A stretch of 64,000 nt of DNA, taken from NCBI RefSeq assembly GCF_010122465.1, contig NZ_WLZY01000003.1, forward strand, positions 310,001 to 374,000. Reading direction: 5' to 3'. A program made the translations under genes and the position numbers. The notes below the pieces were generated by a model that ran no database searches, was not told where the DNA came from, and saw only the letters and a program-made list of their open reading frames with translations. Source of the stretch: Phytoactinopolyspora mesophila (GTDB taxonomy: Bacteria > Actinomycetota > Actinomycetes > Jiangellales > Jiangellaceae). Shown piece by piece: positions 17,511 through 25,781 of the stretch; positions within the stretch are counted from its first letter, which is position 1; every line of letters begins with the position of its first letter.

Positions 17511-18674
17511 GTGAGCGACTCCGTCGGTATCTGGTTCATCGGCGCACGAGGATCGGTCGCGACAACCACCACAGTGGGTTCACTCGCCATCGCCTCCGGG
17601 CTCGGCCCACGCACCGGCCTGGTGTCCGAACTCCCGCCCGTCGCACAGGCACAGCTGCCCAGTCTCGGCCGGCTCGTGATCGGTGGCCACGAAGTGGCGG
17701 GTGGCTGCCTGACCAAGCGCGCCGAGACACTCGCCGCCGCCGGTGTCTTACCTTCCGATCTTGTGACCGCCCTCGCCGACGAGCTGGCCAGTGTTGACGA
17801 ACGTATCCGTCCAGGTGTCCATCATCACGACACCGACCAGCGCTCTACTGCCCAGCGCATTGAGGCCGACTTGCGCCGATTCCGCGAAGAGCATGACCTC
17901 GGGCGGGTAATCGTCGTCGATGTGTCCAGCACTGAGCCGCCGACGGCCAGCACGCCTGCGCTCGACGAGCTCGCTCGACTCGAGGCGGCGTTGGACGCTG
18001 GTGAAGCACCGCTGCCGATCAGCTCGCTCTATGCCTATGCCGCGTTCCGCGCCGGTTGCCCGTTCGTCGCGTTCACGCCGAGCCCAGGCCCCCGCCTTGC
18101 AGCCCTGGCCGAGCTGGCGGCCGAGACCGCCCTGCCGTGGGCCGGCTCCGACGGAAAGACCGGTGAGACCCTGGTCAAGACCGCCCTGGCACCTTTGTTC
18201 GCCATGCGTGCGTTGAAAGTCCGGTCGTGGTCGTCACTCAACCTCCTCGGCGGAGGCGACGGGCAGACGCTGGCCGATCCAGCCAACGCGGTCAGCAAGA
18301 CCGTGACCAAGGCACAGGGCTTGGAGGCCATCCTCGGTCACCAGGTAGACGGTCCGCTGCACATCGACTACGTCGAAGACCTCGGCGACTGGAAGACGGC
18401 GTGGGACATGGTCTCCTTCGAGGGCTTCCTCGGCACCCGGATGTCGCTGCAGTTCACCTGGTCCGGCTGTGATTCCGCCCTCGCCGCGCCGTTGATTCTC
18501 GACCTTGTCCGTCTCATGTCGCGAGCTCATGAGGTCGGCGAGCGCGGACCGATTCCCGCCCTCGGTTTCTTCTTCAAGGACCCCGCGGCCAGCGACGTTC
18601 ACGTACTCGGCGAGCAATGGAACGCCCTGGTGGACTGGTGTGCCCGCCTCGGCGCGGCCGGTAAGACTCGATGA
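17511..18674 (+). CDS. Myo-inositol-1-phosphate synthase-like protein, first gene of the Ebo-type operon
   Basis: 387 residues from the GTG at 17511, with AGGAGG at 17501-17506; the longer frame upstream has no coding character. The N-terminal Rossmann glycine loop is WFIGARGSVATTTTVG (5-20), as in NAD-dependent inositol-phosphate synthases. Further family-like segments are WAGSDGKTGETLVKTALAPL (about 212-231), NLLGGGDGQTLADP and DYVEDLGDWKTAWD (about 285-298). The stop overlaps the next ATG (ATGA), and the following genes are also close-packed. Known members cyclise glucose-6-phosphate to inositol-1-phosphate. Here the product may instead feed the Ebo pathway, where other organisms use an EboD sugar-phosphate cyclase. 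That role is inferred. Confidence 0.82.
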   Translation: MSDSVGIWFIGARGSVATTTTVGSLAIASGLGPRTGLVSELPPVAQAQLPSLGRLVIGGHEVAGGCLTKRAETLAAAGVLPSDLVTALADELASVDERIRPGVHHHDTDQRSTAQRIEADLRRFREEHDLGRVIVVDVSSTEPPTASTPALDELARLEAALDAGEAPLPISSLYAYAAFRAGCPFVAFTPSPGPRLAALAELAAETALPWAGSDGKTGETLVKTALAPLFAMRALKVRSWSSLNLLGGGDGQTLADPANAVSKTVTKAQGLEAILGHQVDGPLHIDYVEDLGDWKTAWDMVSFEGFLGTRMSLQFTWSGCDSALAAPLILDLVRLMSRAHEVGERGPIPALGFFFKDPAASDVHVLGEQWNALVDWCARLGAAGKTR

Positions 18675-19531
18675 GGCCACGCGACCTGGCCGAGTTGGTA
18701 CGGCTGCCTGCCGCGCTGACGGCGCCGGGCGATTCCCTGGCGGGCGCCGCCGCGGCCGGATGGCCGCACGGGCACCGCACATGGACACTGCCCGTTTCGT
18801 CAACATTGCTCTATTGGGCCGGCATGGCGCTGAACGACTACGCCGACCGAGACCTCGACAAACACGAACGCCCGGAACGGCCGATCCCATCCGGTCGCGT
18901 CACGCCGGGTGAGGCGCTGGCCCTCGCGGCCGGGCTCACGGGCGCCGGCCTGTGCGTAGCCGCCGCCGGAGGTGGCCGTCGCGCACTTCGAGTAGCCGTG
19001 CCGCTCGCGGCCACCGTATGGACCTACGACCTCCTCGCCAAACAAACAGCGGCCGGGCCCGCCTGCATGGCCGCGGCCCGCGGATTGGACGTGCTGCTGG
19101 GAGCCGGCGGCCAGCTGCGTGCGGCGGCCGTTCCAAGCCTGGCCGTCACAGTGCACACCGCGGCCGTGACCAGCCTCAGCCGAGGCGAGGTGCACGGAAG
19201 TTCGGAGAACGCCGGGCGGATCGCGCTGGCTGGTACCGCCGCGGCCGCTGCCACCGCCGCTGTCCCGCATCGCCCGGCCGGACGGGTATCCGCGCTGGCC
19301 GGCGCGGCACTCGCAGCCGGCTATGCAGCGGTTGTCGGGCGAAGTCAACTCGAAGCGTCCCGCAGCCCGGATGCCGGCACCGTGCGCCGGGCCACCGGTA
19401 CCGGCGTGCGTGGCGTCATCCTGTTGCAGTCCGCGCTGGCCGCGCGCTCCGGTGCACTGGGAGTCGCCGCCGGCCTGCTCAGCGCGGGTCCCATCGCCCG
19501 GATGGCATCCAAGGTGGTGTCGCCCACATGA
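18671..19531 (+). CDS. eboC: UbiA-family prenyltransferase, EboC-like
   Basis: 286 residues, mostly hydrophobic with 7-9 membrane segments. The first Asp-rich motif is NDYADRDLDKHERPERPIPSG (about 56-76), which binds the prenyl diphosphate through Mg2+. A second site region YDLLAKQ (about 118-124) is poorer in Asp than in canonical UbiA enzymes. The ATG overlaps the previous stop, and its own stop overlaps the next ATG (19528). It should transfer a prenyl group onto a polar acceptor in the membrane; the acceptor, possibly a cyclitol made by neighbours, is unknown. Confidence 0.82.
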   Translation: MRPRDLAELVRLPAALTAPGDSLAGAAAAGWPHGHRTWTLPVSSTLLYWAGMALNDYADRDLDKHERPERPIPSGRVTPGEALALAAGLTGAGLCVAAAGGGRRALRVAVPLAATVWTYDLLAKQTAAGPACMAAARGLDVLLGAGGQLRAAAVPSLAVTVHTAAVTSLSRGEVHGSSENAGRIALAGTAAAAATAAVPHRPAGRVSALAGAALAAGYAAVVGRSQLEASRSPDAGTVRRATGTGVRGVILLQSALAARSGALGVAAGLLSAGPIARMASKVVSPT

Positions 19532-20439
19532 GCACGCGCCAGGCCGGCGAACTCCGGTTCGGATACGGCACCAACGGCTTCGGCAGCCATCGCCTCGACG
19601 ACGCGCTCGCCGTTATCGCCGGCCTCGGGTACGACGGCGTCGCCCTGACCGTCGACCACCCGCATCTGGATCCCTATGACGACGACCTCCCCGCCCGCAC
19701 CGCCTCCGTCGGCCGGCGCCTCGAAGAGCTGGGACTGGCCGTGGTGATCGAGACTGGCGCACGCTACGTGATGGATCCCTGGAACAAGCACGAGCCAACG
19801 CTCGTCTCAGCCACCGGCCGTGAGCGACGGGTGGACCTGCTGTGCCGGGCGGTGCGCATCGGCGCGGACCTCGGAGCCGAGGCGGTTTCGTTCTGGTCCG
19901 GAACCGCGCCGAGCGGCACGGACACCGAAGAGGCTTGGCATCGCTTGCTGTCGGGTGTGGAACCAGTGCTCGAAGAGGCAGCGCGGCTCGACGTGACATG
20001 TGCGTTCGAGCCGGAACCGGGTATGTTCATCGACACCGTCGCAGGCGTCCTCGAACTACGGCGCCGGCTGGGTCATCCAGAGCGGTTGCGTGTCACCATC
20101 GACGTCGGTCATTGCGTATGCAACGAGACTCGCACCGTCGCCGAATGTATCCATGCCGCCGGACCGCTGCTGAGTAACGTCCAGATCGACGACATGCTGC
20201 CCGGCGTTCATGAACACCTCGAGCTAGGCCACGGCGACGTCGACTTCCCCGCGACGCTCGGTGCGCTGCTCGATGTCGGTTACGCCGGCCTTGCCTCGTT
20301 GGAGCTCCCCAGGCACGGCCACGCCGCGCCAGAGGTTGCTGCGAGATCGCTCGAGGTCCTGCGCGCAGCGTTGTCCGAGGCCCAGCGGGACCGAACACCG
20401 GACGACCGGACCGCGGAGTCTTCAAGAACACCGGCGTAA
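19528..20439 (+). CDS. Sugar phosphate isomerase/epimerase-like TIM barrel (xylose-isomerase-like)
   Basis: 303 residues from the ATG at 19528 (ATGA overlap); the longer frame lies within eboC. The fold is AP-endonuclease-2/xylose-isomerase-like. Metal-ligand motifs are FEPEPGMFIDT (about 168-178), TIDVGHC (about 190-196, Asp and His) and HLELGHGDVDF (about 230-240). The EPEPGxxI(D/E)T motif recurs in the EboE homologue encoded at 22004, so the two are probably distant paralogues in the same pathway. The C-terminal 20 residues are hydrophilic and variable. Substrate unknown. Confidence 0.8.
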   Translation: MSTRQAGELRFGYGTNGFGSHRLDDALAVIAGLGYDGVALTVDHPHLDPYDDDLPARTASVGRRLEELGLAVVIETGARYVMDPWNKHEPTLVSATGRERRVDLLCRAVRIGADLGAEAVSFWSGTAPSGTDTEEAWHRLLSGVEPVLEEAARLDVTCAFEPEPGMFIDTVAGVLELRRRLGHPERLRVTIDVGHCVCNETRTVAECIHAAGPLLSNVQIDDMLPGVHEHLELGHGDVDFPATLGALLDVGYAGLASLELPRHGHAAPEVAARSLEVLRAALSEAQRDRTPDDRTAESSRTPA

Positions 20440-20455
20440 GCAAGGAGGCAGGCGC

Positions 20456-21127
20456 GTGAGCACTGTGTCGGATGAACTCACTTCGTACCTCGACGGCGAC
20501 GCCCGGCAACGCCTCGATGACCTTCTCCGCGAGATAGGCGCCGAGCCGTCGAAGACTGCCATCCGATTCCCGGCGGCGGCCCGGTTGATCGCGCGGGGAC
20601 CAGCCGATCCCGAGGATCCTGACGGCATACTCGAACCACGGATCGAGGACGTGGTCCGCATTGCCCTGCTCACCGCAGCGGCCGAAGCGTGGGCAGACCG
20701 GCCGGAAGTGCTCATTCGCGAGATGAGTGCCCTGTACCGCTTCGGCGATGCCGACGAGAAGCGGGCGGTGTTGCGGGCGCTCACGCCACTCGATCCCGGA
20801 CCTGACCTGCTGCCTATCGTCGAGGACGCGCTGCGGACCAACGACAGCCGGCTGGTGGCCGCGGCTTTGGGTAGCTACGGGGCCCGCCACCTCGGCACCG
20901 ACGCCTGGCGGCAAGGCGTCCTCAAGTGCCTATTCGTCGGCGTGCCGCTCGACACGGTCGCCGAACTCCACACTCGGATGGACACCGATCTTGCCCGGAT
21001 GGTGGCGGACTACTGCCTCGAACGGATCGCCGCAGGGCGCGAAGTGCCGCCTGATGCGTGGAAAGTGCTGGACGAGTTCCCCGACATGATCGACGGCCGG
21101 TTCCCTGCGGCAGCCCGGGAGGCATGA
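20456..21127 (+). CDS. eboA: EboA-like helical protein
   Basis: 223 residues from the GTG at 20456, preceded by AAGGAGG at 20442-20448. The sequence is almost all alpha-helical with HEAT-like repeats, including SALYRFGDADEKRAVLRAL (about 87-105) and DALRTNDSRLVAAALGSYGA (about 124-143). There are no catalytic motifs, signal peptide or membrane segments. Identification rests on resemblance to EboA and on conserved neighbours (EboC, EboB, EboE, EboF). The biochemical role of EboA is not established. Its stop overlaps the eboB start region. Confidence 0.75.
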   Translation: MSTVSDELTSYLDGDARQRLDDLLREIGAEPSKTAIRFPAAARLIARGPADPEDPDGILEPRIEDVVRIALLTAAAEAWADRPEVLIREMSALYRFGDADEKRAVLRALTPLDPGPDLLPIVEDALRTNDSRLVAAALGSYGARHLGTDAWRQGVLKCLFVGVPLDTVAELHTRMDTDLARMVADYCLERIAAGREVPPDAWKVLDEFPDMIDGRFPAAAREA

Positions 21128-21999
21128 TGCGCATCTACGACCCCCACATCCATATGACGTCGCGCACCACCGACGACTACGAGGCGATGTATGCGGCCGG
21201 CGTGCGTGCGCTGACTGAGCCGGCGTTCTGGCTGGGCCAGCCCCGCACCAACGTCGGTTCGTTCACTGACTACTTCGACAGCCTGCTGGGGTGGGAACGC
21301 TTCCGTGCCGCCCAGTTCGGGATCCGGCACCACTGCACCATCGCGCTGAACCCCAAGGAGGCCAACGATCCTCATTGTGCCGAGGTCCTCGACGTCCTGC
21401 CCCGCTACCTGGCGAAGGACGGCGTCGTCGCCGTCGGCGAGGTCGGCTTCGACTCAATGACGGCAGAAGAGGAGAAGGTGTTCGTCAGCCAGCTGGACAT
21501 GGCGGCTGAGCACGATCTTCCGGTCCTAGTACACACGCCCCATCGGGACAAAGCCGCTGGGACCAGGCGCACCCTTGAACTGGTCGCGGCGTCGGGCCTG
21601 CCGCCCGAGAGGGTGCTCGTCGACCATCTCAACGAGACGACGGTTGCCATGGTCGCCGACTCCGGTTGCTGGATGGGGTTCTCGATCTATCCAGACACCA
21701 AGATGGACGAGCACCGGATGGTGGCGATCCTGGCCGAACGCGGATTCGACCGGATGATCGTGAACTCCGCGGCGGACTGGGGTCGCAGCGATCCGCTCAA
21801 GACGGCCAAGACCGGGCAGGCGATGCTGGAATACGGCTTCACCGTCGACGACGTCGACCGAGTCCTGTGGCAGAACCCCGTCGAGTTCTACGGCCAGAGC
21901 GGCCGGCTCCTTCTCGACGAGATAGAGGCCGAGCCCGCCGCGACATTCGAAGGCAACTCGGTCCTGCGCGGACAACGTCCAACGGGCGGAGAGGAGTGA
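21127..21999 (+). CDS. eboB: TatD-family metal-dependent hydrolase, EboB-like
   Basis: 290 residues. The N-terminal metal motif DPHIHMTSR (4-12) supplies the HxH pair; VGEVGFDSMT (about 110-119), PVLVHTPHRDK (about 135-145) and VLVDHLNE (about 168-175) supply the further Glu and His ligands, and NSAADWG (near 222) the final Asp. This is the amidohydrolase layout of TatD enzymes. Two adjacent ATGs (21124, 21127) follow GGGAGG; the second has the better spacing. Classical TatD proteins are nucleases, but in this operon it more likely hydrolyses a small metabolite. Confidence 0.8.
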   Translation: MRIYDPHIHMTSRTTDDYEAMYAAGVRALTEPAFWLGQPRTNVGSFTDYFDSLLGWERFRAAQFGIRHHCTIALNPKEANDPHCAEVLDVLPRYLAKDGVVAVGEVGFDSMTAEEEKVFVSQLDMAAEHDLPVLVHTPHRDKAAGTRRTLELVAASGLPPERVLVDHLNETTVAMVADSGCWMGFSIYPDTKMDEHRMVAILAERGFDRMIVNSAADWGRSDPLKTAKTGQAMLEYGFTVDDVDRVLWQNPVEFYGQSGRLLLDEIEAEPAATFEGNSVLRGQRPTGGEE

Positions 22000-22003
22000 T
22001 CCG

Positions 22004-23173
22004 ATGCGCTTTCGCCACCGTGACGGCACCATTGTCCACCTGGCGTACTGCACCAACGTCCACCCCACCGACGACTTCAACACGCTGATCGATCAGGTCC
22101 GCACGTTCGGCGGCGGGGTCCGGTCCCGGCTGGGCGTTGACCGGCTCGGGCTAGGCCTCTGGCTGCCCGCGCCGGTTGTGTCGTCGCTGGTCGACCATCC
22201 CGGGGATGTCGGTCGGCTGAGAAGTACGCTGGCCGGGCACGGGCTGGAGGTCGTCACCCTCAATGCGTTCCCCTATGCGGGATTCCACGCGCCCGAGGTC
22301 AAGAAGGCCGTCTACCACCCCGATTGGTTCGACCCCCGGCGCCTCGAGTACACCCTCGACTGCGCGACGGTGTTGGCTCAGCTGATGCCGGATGACGCCG
22401 CGCGCGGCAGCATTTCGACCCTGCCCCTCGGTTGGCGCAAACCCTGGTACGCCGATAGGCAGCAGCGAGCTCGTGAGCATCTCGACCAGCTCGCCGAAGG
22501 GTTGGCCAAGATCGAAGCCGCGACCGGCCGCAACATTCGTGTAGGGCTGGAACCCGAACCAGGCTGTGTCATCGAAACGACGAGTGACGCCGTCGAACGG
22601 CTCGAAGGAGTCGACCAGGACCGCATCGGCGTCTGTTTGGACGCCTGCCACCTGGCCGTGGAGTTCGAGGAACCCGCCCAGGCTGTGCGGCGGTTGTCCG
22701 ACGCCGGGCTGCCGATCGTGAAGACCCAGGCGTCGGCTGCCTTGCATGTGCGAGAACCGGATGACCCCACGACCCGTGACGCTTTGCAGAACTACGTGGA
22801 GGATCGGTTCCTGCATCAGGTACGCGAGTGCGGCGCCGGCCGAATCATCAGTCGCGACGATCTACCGGAGGCCATGGCGGGACGCCGGGCCTTGCCCGGG
22901 CGTGCGCCCTGGCGGGTGCACTATCACGTGCCGGTGCACCAATCGCCGACGCCACCGCTGGCGTCCACGAGTGACCAGCTCCAGGACACCCTAGGTGCGC
23001 TGTTCGGTGGGAATACCGCTGCCACCAGCCATATCGAGGTCGAGACGTACACGTGGTCGGTGTTGCCGCAAGACCGGCGGCCGGCAGGCGACGAAGGTCT
23101 CACCGACGGATTGGCCGCCGAGGTGCGGTGGGTCGCCGACCGGCTGAAGGATCTCGGAATGGAGGCACTGTGA
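22004..23173 (+). CDS. eboE: EboE-like metabolite traffic protein (xylose-isomerase-like TIM barrel)
   Basis: 389 residues. The N-terminus HLAYCTNVHP (12-21) and the long TIM barrel with VGLEPEPGCVIETT (about 184-197), CLDACHLAVEFEE (about 211-223) and KTQASAALHV (about 238-247) match the EboE family. The C-terminal region TSHIEVETYTWSVLP (about 344-358) is also typical. Only 4 bp separate it from eboB, with GGAG upstream of the ATG. Its stop overlaps the next gene's GTG. Function is thought to be sugar or cyclitol isomerisation linked to export of a metabolite; the substrate is unknown. Confidence 0.85.
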   Translation: MRFRHRDGTIVHLAYCTNVHPTDDFNTLIDQVRTFGGGVRSRLGVDRLGLGLWLPAPVVSSLVDHPGDVGRLRSTLAGHGLEVVTLNAFPYAGFHAPEVKKAVYHPDWFDPRRLEYTLDCATVLAQLMPDDAARGSISTLPLGWRKPWYADRQQRAREHLDQLAEGLAKIEAATGRNIRVGLEPEPGCVIETTSDAVERLEGVDQDRIGVCLDACHLAVEFEEPAQAVRRLSDAGLPIVKTQASAALHVREPDDPTTRDALQNYVEDRFLHQVRECGAGRIISRDDLPEAMAGRRALPGRAPWRVHYHVPVHQSPTPPLASTSDQLQDTLGALFGGNTAATSHIEVETYTWSVLPQDRRPAGDEGLTDGLAAEVRWVADRLKDLGMEAL

Positions 23174-24543
23174 ACAAGCTGCTGGTGCTCGACGTCGTCG
23201 GGCTGACGCCGAGGCTGCTGGCCCACGCACCATCGCTGCGAGCCGTCGCCGACCGAGGATGGCAAGCCGAACTCGGGACCGTGTTGCCGGCGGTGACCTG
23301 TTCCGCGCAGTCGACCTTTCTCACCGGGCAGCTACCACGCGAACACGGGATCGTCGGCAACGGCTGGTACTTCCGGGATCTCGGCGAGATCTATCTTTGG
23401 CGCCAGCACAACCGGCTGGTTCAACGCGAGAAGGTGTGGGAGACCGCACGCCGCAGCAACCCCGGGTTCACCACTGCCAATGTGTGCTGGTGGTACGCGA
23501 TGGGCGCCAGCACCGATTGGACGGTCACGCCCCGCCCGGTCTACCACGCCGATGGCCGGAAGTCTCCGGACTGCTACACCCGCCCGCCGGAGCTGCATGA
23601 CGAACTCACGGCACGGCTGGGCCCTTTCCCGCTGTTCAACTACTGGGGCCCCACGGCGTCGCTGCGCTCCAGTGAGTGGATCGTTGCCGCCACCCGCCGG
23701 TTGCTTCCACAGGCCGACCTGACTCTCGCATACATTCCCCACCTCGACTACGACCTGCAGCGTTACGGCCCCGACAGCCCGGAGGCGGTAACCGCGGTGC
23801 GAGACGTCGATCGAGTCGTGGCTCCGTTGCTGAACGACGCCCTGCAGCGCGACACCCGCGTCGTCGTGCTCAGCGAGTACGGCATCACGGCGGCCACTCA
23901 GCAGGTACACATCAACCGGGTGTTCCGGGACGCCGGGCTGCTCGAGGTCTACACCCAGCACGGCATGGAGTATCTGGATCCGTGGACCTCGCGGGCGTTC
24001 GCCGTCGCCGATCACCAGACTGCTCATGTGTATGTGTCAGATCCGGCGGACGTCGACCATGTAGCCAAACTCTGTGGGGACCTGCCAGGGGTCGATCTCG
24101 TGCTCGATCGGGAAGCACAGGCCGAGCACGGGCTGAACCACGAACGTGCCGGCGAACTGGTGCTGGTCGCCGAGCCTGGCGCCTGGTTCACGTACTACTA
24201 CTGGCTCGACGACGCACGCGCGCCGGACTTCGCCCGGGGTGTGGACATTCACCGCAAGCCGGGTTATGACCCCGCGGAGCTCTTCCTCAACCCCGCCGAT
24301 CCACGGGTGAAGCTGCGGGCCGGGATGGCGCTGGCCCGCAAGAAGGTGGGGCTCCGGTATGCGATGAACGTCATCCCGACGGACGGACGTTGGGTGAAGG
24401 GCACCCATGGCCGGCTGCCCGACGATCCCGCGGACGGCCCGGTGCTGCTGTGCAGCGATGCTTCGACCGCACGGGATCGGCTCGCTGCCACCGACGTCCG
24501 CGACCTCCTGCTCGAACTCTGTGGTCTTCCCGAGGCTCGGTGA
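23170..24543 (+). CDS. eboF: Alkaline phosphatase superfamily (nucleotide pyrophosphatase/phosphodiesterase-like), EboF-like
   Basis: 457 residues from the GTG at 23170 (GTGA overlap). Metal and nucleophile regions of the NPP family are visible: LLVLDVVGL (4-12, first Asp), PAVTCSAQSTFLTGQLPREH (about 39-58, Thr/Ser nucleophile area), YIPHLDYDLQRYGPDS (about 190-205), VLSEYGI (about 235-241) and a His-containing VADHQTAHVYV (about 277-287). No signal peptide, so it acts in the cytoplasm. It should cleave a phosphate monoester or diester in the Ebo pathway. It is the last gene of the operon; repeat DNA begins 28 bp after its stop. Confidence 0.82.
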   Translation: MNKLLVLDVVGLTPRLLAHAPSLRAVADRGWQAELGTVLPAVTCSAQSTFLTGQLPREHGIVGNGWYFRDLGEIYLWRQHNRLVQREKVWETARRSNPGFTTANVCWWYAMGASTDWTVTPRPVYHADGRKSPDCYTRPPELHDELTARLGPFPLFNYWGPTASLRSSEWIVAATRRLLPQADLTLAYIPHLDYDLQRYGPDSPEAVTAVRDVDRVVAPLLNDALQRDTRVVVLSEYGITAATQQVHINRVFRDAGLLEVYTQHGMEYLDPWTSRAFAVADHQTAHVYVSDPADVDHVAKLCGDLPGVDLVLDREAQAEHGLNHERAGELVLVAEPGAWFTYYYWLDDARAPDFARGVDIHRKPGYDPAELFLNPADPRVKLRAGMALARKKVGLRYAMNVIPTDGRWVKGTHGRLPDDPADGPVLLCSDASTARDRLAATDVRDLLLELCGLPEAR

Positions 24544-24571
24544 TCTCGCCTAGCTCCACCCCACCCACCCG

Positions 24572-24658
24572 GTGATCGACAGTGCGTTGCGGCTCCACAT
24601 TCACGACAATTCACCCCGAGAGCTCATCGGTTCACGACCACAGCACACTGTCGATCAT
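24572..24658. repeat. Palindromic repeat family B, copy 1
   Basis: An ~87-bp imperfect palindrome. The left arm GTGATCGACAGTGCGTTGCGG pairs with the right arm that ends CACACTGTCGATCAT. The internal segment CTCCACAT.C.CGACA.TTC is shared with copy 2 at 25679-25764. The right arm contains the stop and last codons of the minus-strand membrane protein. Confidence 0.82.
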
Positions 24659-25601
24659 CGAGGTGGGAACGGCGGTCGTGGAGCACCAGGAGCAGAGTCA
24701 GCCCGATCACGACGCCGGCCATCGTCGAGAGCTGGTTAACCGCGGCCAACGCGAACGGGTGCTCCGGGACGTCGGGCGGGACCGCGGCAGTGAAGAGACC
24801 TTTCCATGCGCCCCAGGCGAACAGCGAGCCGGACGAGACCCACGTCAGCAGCGACGGGACCCAGAAGCGCAGTCTGGTTCGCCGGTGGGTGAGCGCCCAG
24901 ATGCCCCATGCTGCTATCAGCGCCCACACCGCTGAGTTGGCCACGGTGATGTGCCATCGCGCGTCCCGCAACCCGAGCTGGTCCGTTTCGAGGCCGACGG
25001 TGCCGCCGACGGCCCAATAGGCCTGCACGAGACCGAGCAGCACCACCACCGTCATCGCACGCCTGGCCAGCACCACCTGCAGCTGCCTAGTGGACCCGGC
25101 CCCCTCCGGAGCGTCGCTCATCGCACCACGAAAGGCCTCCGGCCAACGGCGTCGTGCGTACAGCGGGAAGGCGATCGCCAGCCCGAGGCCGGTTCCCGCA
25201 AAGGCCACGGCGATCAGCACGGCCTCCCATGTCGGAAGCTCAGCTCCGGGATCGGTCGCCTCGGGTGCGGATTGGAAGGGCGCAGTGGAGATGACCATGG
25301 TGAGGACGGGCACCAGGAACCCCATACCGATCCACGCCGGCAGGGCGACCATCCACGTCGGCACCCGGGTCCCCCATCGCTGGGCGAGCATGAGGGCCAG
25401 AGTGATCCCGACGGCCGCCATGACCACAGTGAGTCCGTTGACCTGCGCCCAATTGAGGTCCTCCCACACGCCCTGGTCGAGCCCGCCCCCCAACAATCCA
25501 TCGAGAGTCCAGACAATCTTGATCAGCAAGTAGGGGAGCATAGCGAGCGCGGCGCCATACGCAGTCAGTTTCTGCACGCGCAGATCACGAGGGTGTTCCA
25601 T
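24624..25601 (-). CDS. Polytopic membrane protein of unknown function
   Basis: 325 residues from the ATG at 25601; an upstream GTG at 25658 would add 19 Gly/Pro-rich residues and cannot be excluded, since a GAGGGGG precedes it. I count seven or eight hydrophobic segments (about 13-35, 55-75, 80-102, 125-150, 180-200, 215-232, 240-262, 275-298) and no recognisable motif. The last dozen codons (DDRQCAVVVNR end) lie in the right arm of repeat copy 1. It is framed by two repeat copies, so it may have moved or been rearranged as a cassette. No function is proposed. Confidence 0.65.
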   Translation of the reverse strand: MEHPRDLRVQKLTAYGAALAMLPYLLIKIVWTLDGLLGGGLDQGVWEDLNWAQVNGLTVVMAAVGITLALMLAQRWGTRVPTWMVALPAWIGMGFLVPVLTMVISTAPFQSAPEATDPGAELPTWEAVLIAVAFAGTGLGLAIAFPLYARRRWPEAFRGAMSDAPEGAGSTRQLQVVLARRAMTVVVLLGLVQAYWAVGGTVGLETDQLGLRDARWHITVANSAVWALIAAWGIWALTHRRTRLRFWVPSLLTWVSSGSLFAWGAWKGLFTAAVPPDVPEHPFALAAVNQLSTMAGVVIGLTLLLVLHDRRSHLDDRQCAVVVNR

Positions 25602-25678
25602 GAACGCGACGTTATGCGGGGAGCCAGGACCGGCGGCTCCCTCGCCAGAGGGACCCACATCCCCCTCGCGAGTCCTCA

Positions 25679-25764
25679 GTGATCGAGAGTGCGTTGTGGC
25701 TCCACATACCCGACATTTCGCCCACGGAGTCGCCGGATTACGACCACAACGCGCTGTCGATCAC
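25679..25764. repeat. Palindromic repeat family B, copy 2
   Basis: The left arm GTGATCGAGAGTGCGTTGTGG pairs with the right arm whose complement is GTGATCGACAGCGCGTTGTGG (two mismatches in 21). The layout and internal blocks match copy 1 at 24572-24658 in the same orientation. It lies between the membrane-protein gene start and the 3' end of the oxoprolinase gene. Confidence 0.82.
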
Positions 25765-25781
25765 CGGGAGTGAGGGGCGCA

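Noticed and set aside
18671-19531. Assignment of the UbiA-like gene as menaquinone menA
   Set aside because: The true menA start is recognisable at 63832, and this gene is embedded in the Ebo-type operon with a different sequence pattern.
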